A stretch of DNA of 56,150 bases from Saccharothrix sp. ST-888 (lineage in GTDB: Bacteria > Actinomycetota > Actinomycetes > Streptomycetales > Streptomycetaceae): positions 1-56,150 of the forward strand of contig NZ_JYJF01000038.1 in NCBI RefSeq assembly GCF_000955975.1. Reading direction: 5' to 3'. Position 1 is the stretch's first letter. Every line of letters starts with the position of its first letter. A program made the position numbers and the translations under genes. Positions 22,685 through 30,831 of this stretch are shown piece after piece. The notes under the pieces are model-generated. The model worked only from the letters and a program-made list of their open reading frames with translations, was not told the DNA's origin and did not search any database.

Positions 22685-24391
22685 ATGAGGCGTCCGCACT
22701 GGCCCCGCCGGGTCTTCGCCCAGCTGCTGCTCAGCCAGACGGTGGTCACGGTCGGCGTCACCGCCGTGACGGCCGGGCTGTTCCTGGCCCCGGTCAGCCG
22801 CGAGCTGGACCGCGACGCGATGCAGCGGGCCCTGTCGATAGCCCAGTCCACGGCCGCCGACGAGTCGATCGCGCGGGCCGCCTCCGCCCGGGACACCGCG
22901 GCCGTGCAGCGCAACGCCGAGCAGATCCGCCTCGCCACCGGTGCCAGCTTCGTGGTGGTGACCGACACCGTCGGCATCCGGCTCTCGCACACCGACCCGG
23001 CGAAAATCGGACAGCGGGTCTCCACCGACCCCGAGCCCGCGCTGCACGGCGAGAACGTGACGGCGATGCAGGAGGGCACCCTCGGCCGCACCGCGCGCGG
23101 CAAGGTACCGCTGCGGCTGGCCGACGGCCGGATCGTCGGCGAGGTCTCGGTCGGGATCAGCGACGACTCGATCCGTCGTCGGCTGCTGGGCATGGTCGCG
23201 GGCATTCTGCTCTGCGCGGGCGCCGGTCTGGCCGCGGGCACGGTGGCCACCCTGGTGCTGGCCAGGCGCCTCAAGCGGCGCACCCACAACATCGCCGTCG
23301 CCGACATCTCGGCGCTGCTGGTCGAGCGCGAGGCGATGCTGCACGGCATCCGCGAGGGCATGGTCGCCCTCGACGCACGCGGGCGGATCCGGCTGGCCAA
23401 CGACGAGGCCGTCCGGCTGCTCGCCCTGCCCGAGGACTGCACCGGCCGCCCGATCGACGAAGTGCTGCCGCCCGGACGGCTGGCCGAGGTGCTCACCGGA
23501 CGGACCGAGGGCGCCGACTTGCCGGCCGTCCGCGACGACCGGGTGCTGGTGGTCAACCGGATGGCCACCGCCGACGGCGGCGCCGTGGTCACCCTCCGGG
23601 ACCGCACCGAGCTAGAGTCGCTGGTCCGCGAACTGGACAACACCCGCAGTCTCACCGAGGCCCTGCGCGCCCAGGACCACGAGCACGCCAACCGGCTGCA
23701 CACCCTGCTCGGCCTGCTGGAACTCGGCCGGCACGAACAGGCGGCGGAGTTCATCTCCGAGCAGTCGGGCTCGCACGCCGCCCTCGCGGCCCGGATCGCC
23801 GAGCAGGTCCAGGACCCGCATGCCGCCGCGCTGCTCGCGGGCAAGGCGGCGGTGGCCGCCGAACGCGGCATCCGGCTGACCGTCACCCCCGACAGCCACC
23901 TGCCGGACACGGCCGTCGACCCGCGCGCCGTGGTGACCGTCCTGGGAAACCTGGTCGACAACGCGCTGGACGCGCTCACCGGCGGCACGGTCGAGGTCAC
24001 CCTGCGGGCGAGCGGCGCGACCCTGCTGATCGAGGTGGCCGACAGCGGGCCCGGCATCCCCGCCGAGCTGCGCGAGCGGATCTTCGAGGAGGGCTGGAGC
24101 AGCAAGGACGCACCCGCGAACCGTCCGCGCGGCCTCGGCCTGGCCATGGTCCACCGCCTGGTCGAACGCGGCGGCGGACGGATCGAGGTCGGCGCGGGCC
24201 CGCTCGGCGGCGCCCGGTTCACGGTCCACCTGCCCGAGGCCCTGCACGCCCCCGCCACCGCCCCGGCCCCGTCCGGCTGCGCGCCGACCCACCTCGCGCC
24301 GGGCGCCGGTGGGGACCCGGCCCTGCCGAGGCCCGAACACCTGCGCTCCCGGCCCCAGGCCGTGATCCCCCTGCTCGTGGAGGCACCGTGA
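22685..24391 (+). CDS. Sensor histidine kinase, CitA/DcuS type
   Basis: 568 residues. A first membrane segment (about 12-38) and a second (about 171-195) enclose an extracytoplasmic PAS-like sensor domain ending DGRIVGEVSVGIS, the usual mark of CitA/DcuS citrate or dicarboxylate sensors. A cytoplasmic PAS (HGIREGMVALDARGRIRL) is followed by the Spo0B-like phosphorylation box QDHEHANRLHTLLGLLELG and the ATPase motifs NLVDNALDAL, DSGPGIP and GLGLAMV. The C-terminal 50 residues are disordered. It overlaps its response regulator gene by 4 bp. It likely responds to a small organic acid and may control the divergent ABC importer. Confidence 0.9.
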   Translation: MRRPHWPRRVFAQLLLSQTVVTVGVTAVTAGLFLAPVSRELDRDAMQRALSIAQSTAADESIARAASARDTAAVQRNAEQIRLATGASFVVVTDTVGIRLSHTDPAKIGQRVSTDPEPALHGENVTAMQEGTLGRTARGKVPLRLADGRIVGEVSVGISDDSIRRRLLGMVAGILLCAGAGLAAGTVATLVLARRLKRRTHNIAVADISALLVEREAMLHGIREGMVALDARGRIRLANDEAVRLLALPEDCTGRPIDEVLPPGRLAEVLTGRTEGADLPAVRDDRVLVVNRMATADGGAVVTLRDRTELESLVRELDNTRSLTEALRAQDHEHANRLHTLLGLLELGRHEQAAEFISEQSGSHAALAARIAEQVQDPHAAALLAGKAAVAAERGIRLTVTPDSHLPDTAVDPRAVVTVLGNLVDNALDALTGGTVEVTLRASGATLLIEVADSGPGIPAELRERIFEEGWSSKDAPANRPRGLGLAMVHRLVERGGGRIEVGAGPLGGARFTVHLPEALHAPATAPAPSGCAPTHLAPGAGGDPALPRPEHLRSRPQAVIPLLVEAP

Positions 24392-25077
24392 TCGACGTAC
24401 TCGTGGTGGACGACGACTTCCGGGTCGCCGAGGTGCACGCCGCCTATGTGGCGAAGGTCCCCGGCTTCCGGGTGGCCGGCCGGACGCACAGCGCCGCCGA
24501 GGCACTGGCCGCCCTCGAACGCCGACCGGTCGACCTGGTCCTGCTGGACCACCACCTGCCCGACGAGAACGGCCTGGCCCTGGTCCGCCGGATGCGCGCG
24601 GCCGGGATCGGCTGCGACGTGATGATGGTGACCGCCGCCAGGGACGTCTCCACCGTGCACGCCGCGATGCAGCACGGCGCGCTCCAGTACCTGGTCAAGC
24701 CGTTCACCTTCGCCGGCCTGCGGGAGAAGCTGGTCGCCTACGCGGAGCTGCGCCACGCACTGGCCGGACCGGCCGCGCGCGAGACCTGCCAGGACGAGGT
24801 GGACCGGATGTTCGCCACCATGCGAAGCGCCGCTCCCCCCACCGCCACGCTCCCCAAGGGCCACTCGGCGCCCACCACCGACCTGGTGCTCGGTGTTCTC
24901 CGGCGGGCCGGCTGCCCGCTCTCCGCCCAGGAGGTCGCCGACCAGTCCGGGCTGAGCCGCTCCACCGCCCAGCGCTACCTGAAGCAGCTGGAACGCGACA
25001 ACCGCCTGCGGCTGAGTCTGCGCTACGGCGGCACCGGCCGCCCCGAGCACCGCTACGTGCTGCCGTCCCGCGCCTGA
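24388..25077 (+). CDS. Response regulator, CitB/DcuR type
   Basis: 229 residues from GTG 24388, overlapping the kinase stop. The receiver domain has the acid pocket at residues 8-10, phospho-acceptor Asp54 (LLDHHLP), Thr82 and Lys104 (YLVKPF). The C-terminal part carries an HTH (SAQEVADQSGLSRSTAQRYL, then KQLERDNRLRLSLRYGGTGR) as in the CitB/DcuR family. Phosphorylation by the upstream kinase should switch DNA binding. Direct targets are probably in 22332-22684, the only nearby intergenic region shared with a transporter. Confidence 0.92.
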   Translation: MIDVLVVDDDFRVAEVHAAYVAKVPGFRVAGRTHSAAEALAALERRPVDLVLLDHHLPDENGLALVRRMRAAGIGCDVMMVTAARDVSTVHAAMQHGALQYLVKPFTFAGLREKLVAYAELRHALAGPAARETCQDEVDRMFATMRSAAPPTATLPKGHSAPTTDLVLGVLRRAGCPLSAQEVADQSGLSRSTAQRYLKQLERDNRLRLSLRYGGTGRPEHRYVLPSRA

Positions 25078-25204
25078 CGGCCGGCAGCCGGAGAGCGAAA
25101 GCCGAAGGGCGTCGGCCGGAGATCGACAGCCAGCACCCGACGCGGACCTGACAGAAATGCTCGAAACTGGTTACTCTTCTCACACCAACCGGTCACCAAA
25201 CGTG

Positions 25205-25234
25205 ATGTAACCCATAGTGACTGTCGCGTTACAT
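25205..25234 (+). promoter_or_regulatory. Inverted repeat upstream of the small secreted protein
   Basis: ATGTAAC (25205-25211) is inverted at GTTACAT (25228-25234), 16 bp apart, about 60 bp before the start at 25293. It is an AT-rich dyad in GC-rich DNA, so a regulator site or promoter element is likely. The protein is not known. Confidence 0.4.
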
Positions 25235-25292
25235 GGATGAAATAGTCGGCAGCGCAAGCACCTTCGGCTCTGATTCAAAGGAGAACAGTGCC

Positions 25293-25700
25293 ATGATCTC
25301 GCGTATCGCAGGTCTGGTCGTAGGCACGGCGGCAGTCCTCGCTGCGGCGGCGGGCCCCGCGCTCGCCGCCCCGGCGGCCTCGGAGGCCGTCAACCCCGCC
25401 TGCCTGGCGGCCCTGAACCGGCCCTGTGCCTGGCAGCAGCCGAACACCACCGGCACCGGAATCATCGGTTCGGCCCGGGTCGACGCCGTCGACGACCAGC
25501 TGACCCTGCTCCGGGTGGAGGTGAGGATCCAGCGCGCCTGGGGCAGCCCCTGGCAGACGGTCGCCTCCTCCACCATGATCCGCAGCGGCTCGATACAGCT
25601 GTCCACCCCCGCGGTGGTGACCGACTACCGCACCATGGTCTGCGCCACCGGCGGCCCGGCGGAGAGCGCCGAGCAGCAGGTCACCATCTGTACGCGCTGA
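25293..25700 (+). CDS. Small secreted protein with two cysteine pairs
   Basis: 135 residues. A Sec signal peptide (MISRIAGLVVGTAAVLAAAA, cleavage near ALA-AP at about 28) is preceded by a good AAGGAG site. The mature part has four cysteines (ACLAALNRPC and VCATG...ITIC-like ends), suggesting two disulfides. A beta-strand-rich middle (RVDAVDDQLTLLRVEVRIQR, SSTMIRSGSIQLST) looks like a small beta-sandwich. I do not recognise a family. It stands alone, followed by a strong terminator. Its role, perhaps at the cell surface or in secretion stress, is unknown. Confidence 0.75.
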   Translation: MISRIAGLVVGTAAVLAAAAGPALAAPAASEAVNPACLAALNRPCAWQQPNTTGTGIIGSARVDAVDDQLTLLRVEVRIQRAWGSPWQTVASSTMIRSGSIQLSTPAVVTDYRTMVCATGGPAESAEQQVTICTR

Positions 25701-25705
25701 CACCT

Positions 25706-25748
25706 CGGGGGCGCGGGACCGGACACCCGGTCCGGCCCCGCGCCCCCG
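25706..25748. terminator. Terminator between secreted protein and symporter
   Basis: A 19-bp stem with one mismatch (25706-25724 against 25730-25748), starting CGGGGGCGCGGG. It lies between convergent genes and probably acts on both. Confidence 0.85.
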
Positions 25749-25771
25749 ACCGTCGGTGGCCGAGCGGACCG

Positions 25772-27523
25772 CTACGCGGCGCCCGCTCCGGTCAGCGAAC
25801 GGACCTCCAGCTCCGCGTACCGATCGGCATCGGCGGCCTCCGGCGAGGTCACGGTGCCGGCCCAGCCCGCCAGGAAGCCCATCGGGATGGAGACCAGCCC
25901 GGGGTTCTCCAACGGGAACCAGTGGAAGTCCACACCTGGGAAGAGGGCCGACGGCGCCCCGGACACCACCGGCGAGAACACCACCAGCAGGACCGCGGGG
26001 ACCAGCCCCCCGTAGACCGACCAGACCACGCCGCGAGTGGTGAAGCGGCTCCAGAACAGGGTGAAGAGCAGGGTCGGCAGGTTGGCCGAGGCGGCCGCCG
26101 CGAAGGCGAGACCGACAAGGAAGGCCACGTTCAGCTGCTGGGCGAACAGGCTCAGCACAATGGCCGCCGCCCCGATCACCACGGCCGCCACCCGAGCCGC
26201 CACCACCTCCTGGCGATCCGTCATCTCCCGGCTCCCGGGCCGCCGCCAGGCCCGCGCGTAGAGATCGTGGGCGAAGGCGGCGGAGGAGGCCAGGGTGAGT
26301 CCGGCGACCACGGCCAGGATGGTGGCGAAGGCCACCGCCGAGATCAGCGCGAACAGCACCACTCCCCCGGTGCTGCCCGAACCGCCGCCCAGATCCAGGG
26401 CGAGCAGCGGGACCGCGGTGTTGCCCGCCGGGTTGGCGGCCCGCACGGTCTTCGCGCCGATCACGGCGGTGGCCCCGAGACCGAGCACGATGGCCATCAG
26501 GTAGAAGCCCCCGATCAGGCCGATCGCCCACATCGTGGAGCGCCGGGCGGCCCGGGCCGTCGGCACCGTGTAGAAGCGGGACAGGATGTGCGGCAGACCG
26601 GCCGTGCCGAGCACCAGGGCGAGGCCGAGGCTGAAGAAGTCCAGCCGACTGGTCGCGCTCGCACCGTACTTGAGCCCGGGCTCCAGGTACGCCTGGCCGA
26701 CGCCGCTGCCCCGGGCGGCGGCCCGCATCAGCGCGAACAGGTCACCGTGGAAGCGGGCCAGTACCAGCACGGTGAGCAGCGCGGCGCCGACCAGCAGCAG
26801 TCCGGCCTTGACGATCTGGATCCAGGTGGTGGCCCGCATCCCGCCGACCGTCACATAGATGATCATCAGTGCGCCGACCGCGACGATGGTCAGCGTCTTG
26901 GCGAGGCCGCTGTTGGTGCCGAGCAGCAGGGCGACCAGGCTGCCCGCGCCGACCATCTGCGCGATCAGGTAGAGCAGGGTGACGACCACCCCGGCCGTAC
27001 CGGCGGCGGCCCGCACCGGGCGCTGGCGCATCCGCAGGGCCAGCACGTCGGCCAGGGTGTAGCGGCCGGCGTTGCGGACCAGTTCGGCGACCAGCATCAG
27101 CACCACCAGCCAGGCGACCAGGAAGCCGATGCTGTAGAGCACGCCGTCGTAGCCGTAGAGGGCGATCAGGCCGGTGACGCCGAGGAAGGAGGCGGCGGAG
27201 AGGTAGTCCCCGGAGAGCGCGAAGCCGTTCTGGAGCGAGGTGAAGCCGCGCCCGCCGGTGTAGAAGTCCTCGGCGGCCTGGCCGCGCCGACCGGCCCAGA
27301 GCGTGATGCCGAGGGTGATCAGGACGATGACCGCGAACAGGACGATCGCCAGTTCGTGGTGCGCCCCGGTGGTCAGCGTCCCGACGACGGAGTGTGCCGA
27401 CGCCGGCGCGGGCGCCGGGTGCGGCGGCACCGTGGTGAGCGGCGCCGGGTGCGGCGCGAGGTACGGGGCGGCGGGCTGGGCGGTCGTGCCGTGCACCGCG
27501 TGAGGGTCCGGGGTCGGAGTCAT
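25772..27523 (-). CDS. Sodium:solute symporter, acetate/pyruvate (ActP/MctP) type
   Basis: 583 residues. A Pro/His-rich N-terminus is followed by about 13 membrane segments of the SSS (LeuT-fold) family. Characteristic motifs are EDFYTGGRGFTSLQNGFALS, SAASFLGVTGLIALYGYDG and GTAGLPHILSRFYTVP (the signature GLPH...F segment). Members of this branch import acetate, propionate or pyruvate and are usually encoded with a DUF485 membrane protein, as here. The ATG at 27523 overlaps the stop of that gene by 4 bp. The adjacent NarL-type two-component system is a likely regulator. Confidence 0.9.
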   Translation of the reverse strand: MTPTPDPHAVHGTTAQPAAPYLAPHPAPLTTVPPHPAPAPASAHSVVGTLTTGAHHELAIVLFAVIVLITLGITLWAGRRGQAAEDFYTGGRGFTSLQNGFALSGDYLSAASFLGVTGLIALYGYDGVLYSIGFLVAWLVVLMLVAELVRNAGRYTLADVLALRMRQRPVRAAAGTAGVVVTLLYLIAQMVGAGSLVALLLGTNSGLAKTLTIVAVGALMIIYVTVGGMRATTWIQIVKAGLLLVGAALLTVLVLARFHGDLFALMRAAARGSGVGQAYLEPGLKYGASATSRLDFFSLGLALVLGTAGLPHILSRFYTVPTARAARRSTMWAIGLIGGFYLMAIVLGLGATAVIGAKTVRAANPAGNTAVPLLALDLGGGSGSTGGVVLFALISAVAFATILAVVAGLTLASSAAFAHDLYARAWRRPGSREMTDRQEVVAARVAAVVIGAAAIVLSLFAQQLNVAFLVGLAFAAAASANLPTLLFTLFWSRFTTRGVVWSVYGGLVPAVLLVVFSPVVSGAPSALFPGVDFHWFPLENPGLVSIPMGFLAGWAGTVTSPEAADADRYAELEVRSLTGAGAA

Positions 27524-28053
27524 CGCAGCTGGTCCTGGGTGTCCCAGCGGAGCCCGAGCGCGGCCCGGTCGCGCTTGTCGCGGGCGTTCCTGGCGTAGAG
27601 CCAGGTGATCGCGAAGGTCGAGGCGAACTGCAGCAGGGCGAGCAGCCAGGCGACGTTGAGCGGACCGGCCACCCGACCGTGCATCAGCCCGGGGGCAGCG
27701 GCCTGTGCTCCGAGGTAGAGCAGGTACCAGAGCAGGAACGCCGCGGTGGCGGGGAAGACGAAACCGCGGTAGCCGCGCCGGATGTCCTGGAACGGCGCGC
27801 TGGCCTGCACCGCCCGGTAGACCTCGGCGGCACCGGTTGCCGACCCCGCCGACGCCATCGACCCCACCGTCACCGCCGAGGCCGGGCCGACGGCCGGTGG
27901 CGTGTCCGGCAGTGGCAAGTCCACCGGCGACGGTTCCGCGGGCGCGGCCGCCGCGGGACGCCCCGGTGCGAGGCGCCCCACCGGTGACCGGAGGACCGCC
28001 TTGCGCCCGGTGGGCTCTGCCGCCCACCAGTCGAACCTCTCCTGCTGTGCCAC
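27520..28053 (-). CDS. DUF485 membrane protein, symporter partner
   Basis: 177 residues from GTG 28053, with GGAG 5 nt upstream. A disordered Pro/Ala-rich N-terminal 85 residues precede the DUF485 core: YRAVQASAPFQDIRRGYRGF, FPATAAFLLWYLLYLGAQA (membrane 1), LNVAWLLALLQFASTFAITW (membrane 2) and LYARNARDKRD. DUF485 proteins (YjcH-like) accompany ActP/MctP symporters in nearly every operon that has them; their role is probably assembly or activity of the transporter. The frame is open further upstream, but the extension has no conserved residues. Confidence 0.88.
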   Translation of the reverse strand: MAQQERFDWWAAEPTGRKAVLRSPVGRLAPGRPAAAAPAEPSPVDLPLPDTPPAVGPASAVTVGSMASAGSATGAAEVYRAVQASAPFQDIRRGYRGFVFPATAAFLLWYLLYLGAQAAAPGLMHGRVAGPLNVAWLLALLQFASTFAITWLYARNARDKRDRAALGLRWDTQDQLR

Positions 28054-28234
28054 TGCTGCTCCTGGACCTACGACACCGCGCGGGGGCTGCGACGTCGGTG
28101 TGGGGTGGTGCAGGCGGCGGAGGGTGAGGATGCGGTTCCGCGCACCCGCTGACCGCACCATGATGGTGCCCTTGCGCACACTCTTACGGCCAGTTGCAGA
28201 TACGTTCACCCGATCAGGTGAGCAAAACGTCAGC

Positions 28235-28981
28235 TTACGAACGGCGTCTAATCCCATGGGTGAACGCGTACGCCACCGCCTGCGCGCGGTCCCGGACCGC
28301 GGTCTTGGCGAAGAGGTTGTTGATGTGCGTCTTCACCGTCGCCTGGCTGACGAAGAGCTCCCGCGCGATCTCGGCGTTGGACAGCCCGTCGGCGATCAGC
28401 GCCAGCACCTCGGCCTCCCGGACGGTGAGCCCGTCGGGCAGCTCGGCCCGCGCCGCCGGCTTCGACTCGCCCGGTGCGGGCCCGCGCTGCCCGGCGGCGT
28501 CCGGCGCAGGCGCCTGCGACAGCCGCTCCAGCAACCGCAGCTGCACCTGCGGCGAGAGCCCGGCCGCGCCGGAGCGGACGTCCGCGATGGCCCGGGCGAT
28601 CTCCTCGCCGCCGGCGTCCTTGGTCAGGTACCCGCGTGCGCCGGCCTGCAGGGCGGGGAAGAGCGAGGCGTCGTCGGCGAAAGTGGTGAGCACCACGACC
28701 TCGGTGTGCGGGTACTCGGCCCGGATCCGCCGGGTGGCCTCGACGCCGTCGCAGCGCGGCATCCGAAGGTCCATCAGCACCACGTCCGGGGTCTGCTCGG
28801 CCACCAGCCGCACGGCCTCCTCGCCGTCGGCCGCCGCACCGACCACCTCGATGCCCGGCAGCAGCCCCAGCAGCATCACGATCCCCTCGCGCACCACCGT
28901 CTGGTCGTCGGCCACCACCACCCTGGCCGGCCTCCCCCGGCCGCCGGCCCCGGGTGCCCCCGCCTCGTTCCGCTCAGTCAT
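28235..28981 (-). CDS. NarL/FixJ-family response regulator
   Basis: 248 residues. The receiver domain (about 20-140) has acidic residues ADD at 24-26, phospho-acceptor Asp71 (VVLMDLRMP), Thr/Ser in VVVLTTFADD and Lys in GYLTKDAGGEE. A linker of about 45 residues leads to a LuxR HTH (LTVREAEVLALIADGLSNAE, IARELFVSQATVKTHINNLF). The GTG at 29011 directly abuts the kinase stop and would add ten residues. I chose the ATG at 28981. With the upstream kinase it forms a two-component system, transcribed toward the symporter genes 181 bp downstream, which may be its target. Confidence 0.9.
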   Translation of the reverse strand: MTERNEAGAPGAGGRGRPARVVVADDQTVVREGIVMLLGLLPGIEVVGAAADGEEAVRLVAEQTPDVVLMDLRMPRCDGVEATRRIRAEYPHTEVVVLTTFADDASLFPALQAGARGYLTKDAGGEEIARAIADVRSGAAGLSPQVQLRLLERLSQAPAPDAAGQRGPAPGESKPAARAELPDGLTVREAEVLALIADGLSNAEIARELFVSQATVKTHINNLFAKTAVRDRAQAVAYAFTHGIRRRS

Positions 28982-29011
28982 GCCCCGGCCCCGTTCGCTC
29001 CTCGGCCCCAC

Positions 29012-30172
29012 TCACGCCGGTACCCGCAGCAGCACGCGCCACCCTCCGTCCTCCGGGCCCGCCAGCAGTTCACCGCCGAGCAGTTCGGCGCGTTCGCGCA
29101 TCCCCAGCAGACCGTACCCACTTCCACTGACAGCCAGCTCTCCCGACCCCGCGCCACGCGGTGGACGGGTGTTGCGCACCTCCAGCTCCACGCTGCCCAC
29201 CAGGTATGCGAGCCGTACCGTGGCGCGGCTGCCGGGCGCGTGCTTGCGGACGTTGGTGAGCGCCTCCTGGGTGGTGCGCCGGATCGCCAGCGCGGCCTCG
29301 GCGACCAAGGGCCTGGCCGTGCCCTGCACGGTGAGCACCGCGCCCTCCTGACCGGTCAGCTCCACCAGGTACTCCCCCACCGGCGTGAACTCGCCACGCA
29401 GCGCCGACAGCGCCTGCCGGGTCTCGGCCAGGCCGTCCTGGGCCATCCGCCGGGCCGCCACCACCCGTTCCCTGACCTGCTCGCGCTCGGCCCCGCCGTC
29501 CAGCATCAGCCGGGCCGCCTCCAGGTGGACCAGCTGTGCGGAGAGGCTGTGCGCCAGCACGTCGTGGATCTCCCGCGCGATCCTGGCCCGTTCGGCCAGT
29601 GCCGCCGACTCGGCCCTGGCCGCATGCGCGGCCCGCTCCTGGGACAGCATCCGCTTCGCGTTGGCCCGGGCCTCGGCGTCCAGCCGCAGCAGATACCCGA
29701 GCAGGGCCAGACCGCCGACCGTGCTGGCGGTGCTCAGCCAGCTGTCCCAGCTCACCAGGGTGTACGCGCCGAAGGTGACGGTCGCCGCCACCGCGGCCAC
29801 CCCCAGCGGCAGCCGGACCAGTGCGATGACCCCGAGGCCGAGCCAGAGGACGTCCGACAGCGGGACGGCGTGCTGCCACTCGGCCAGCGAGGCGAGGGCA
29901 AGCAGCCCGACCGTGGCCGCGACGGCGGGCCCCAGCCGCTGGGCCCGGGTGAACCGGAAGAACGCCACCGCGAGGACGACCGCCGCCAGGATCTCCGCTC
30001 CCACCGCGACCGTCGCCCAGAACCCGAAGTGGCCGCGTGAGAAGGTGCCCCAGATCATCACCGTCAGCAGCACCAGCCGGGTGGCCACCGAGATGAGTCT
30101 CCGGGGCGTGCTCTGACGGTCGTCGACCAGCCCCTCCCGCGACGGCCAGCGGGCCCACTCCTGCAACGGCAC
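29012..30172 (-). CDS. Sensor histidine kinase, HisKA_3 (NarX/DesK-like) type
   Basis: 386 residues from GTG 30172, with GGAGG 7 nt upstream. About five or six membrane helices (about 25-160) without an obvious extracellular domain suggest sensing in the membrane. The dimerisation box ERARIAREIHDVLAHSLSAQ carries the phospho-accepting His203. The HATPase has TTQEALTNVRKHAPG and GYGLLGMRERAELLGG. The whole matches the NarL-partner kinases. The stop abuts the response regulator gene. Upstream frame extension to 30427 would run into the membrane-protein gene and is not coding. Confidence 0.9.
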   Translation of the reverse strand: MPLQEWARWPSREGLVDDRQSTPRRLISVATRLVLLTVMIWGTFSRGHFGFWATVAVGAEILAAVVLAVAFFRFTRAQRLGPAVAATVGLLALASLAEWQHAVPLSDVLWLGLGVIALVRLPLGVAAVAATVTFGAYTLVSWDSWLSTASTVGGLALLGYLLRLDAEARANAKRMLSQERAAHAARAESAALAERARIAREIHDVLAHSLSAQLVHLEAARLMLDGGAEREQVRERVVAARRMAQDGLAETRQALSALRGEFTPVGEYLVELTGQEGAVLTVQGTARPLVAEAALAIRRTTQEALTNVRKHAPGSRATVRLAYLVGSVELEVRNTRPPRGAGSGELAVSGSGYGLLGMRERAELLGGELLAGPEDGGWRVLLRVPA

Positions 30173-30203
30173 GGACGGTCCTCCCACGACTCGGGCCGCC
30201 GGC

Positions 30204-30686
30204 TCAGACGCCGACGAGACCACAGGGCTGCTCCAGGCTACGGGCCCGCCAGTCCACCACCAGACCGCGGACCAGGAGCAGCGCGGCGAGGCTGAGCAGC
30301 AGCGCGTTGCTGCCCTGGTGCACGTGGAGTGCCGAACCGAGGGCGTAGAGACCGATCCGGATGGCGACCATGCCGCCCCAGGCGGCGAGGGTGACCTTGG
30401 TGCCCTGGGCCCAGACGGCGCCGTCACGGTCGCGCCAGAGCCGGACGGTCCAGCCCCAGACCGACCCCATGGCGAGCACCGCGACGACCGAGGCGACGAG
30501 CAGTCCGACCGACTCGGACCGGTGTGCCGAGTCGATCAGCCCGGGGCCGCGCAGCGCGACGACCGCGAGGATCGCCGGCAGCAGCCAGAACCGGCGCTCG
30601 GTGTCGAGCTTGCGGGCTCGCAGCTGACGGCTGACGACCAGAGCCATCACGGCGACCGCGATCAGGACGTTGGCGAGGGAAGACAT
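30204..30686 (-). CDS. DUF1453-like membrane protein
   Basis: 160 residues, mostly four membrane segments: NVLIAVAVMALVVSRQL, FWLLPAILAVVALRG, VGLLVASVVAVLAMGSVWGW, and LLLSLAALLLVRGLVVDW. An ARKLDTERR loop follows the first. This resembles CcdC/DUF1453 proteins, small Streptomyces membrane proteins encoded with NarL-type two-component systems. It precedes the kinase by 31 bp on the same strand and is probably co-transcribed. The function is unknown. Confidence 0.7.
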   Translation of the reverse strand: MSSLANVLIAVAVMALVVSRQLRARKLDTERRFWLLPAILAVVALRGPGLIDSAHRSESVGLLVASVVAVLAMGSVWGWTVRLWRDRDGAVWAQGTKVTLAAWGGMVAIRIGLYALGSALHVHQGSNALLLSLAALLLVRGLVVDWRARSLEQPCGLVGV

Positions 30687-30783
30687 CGGGTTCTCCGACC
30701 GGACGACGGTGATTCCTTGACACCCTCGACGCTACGGAGCGCGGGCCTCCCGGTCCTCGGAGCCAGGGTTGATCCGCACGACG

Positions 30784-30817
30784 GAGGGGCCCTCCACCCG
30801 TAGGTGGAGGGCCCCTC
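30784..30817 (-). terminator. Terminator after parE
   Basis: A perfect 15-bp stem (30784-30798 against 30803-30817) with loop CGTA, 14 nt past the parE stop. Confidence 0.88.
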
Positions 30818-30831
30818 GGTACGGGCACGCG

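Noticed and set aside
22231..25050. 939-codon frame antisense to the CitA-like kinase
   Set aside because: Ser/Arg/Thr-rich shadow of the two-component genes; it would also overlap the ABC gene.
25922..27598. 558-codon plus-strand frame opposite the symporter
   Set aside because: His/Gln/Gly/Asp-rich antisense of hydrophobic codons; no signals.
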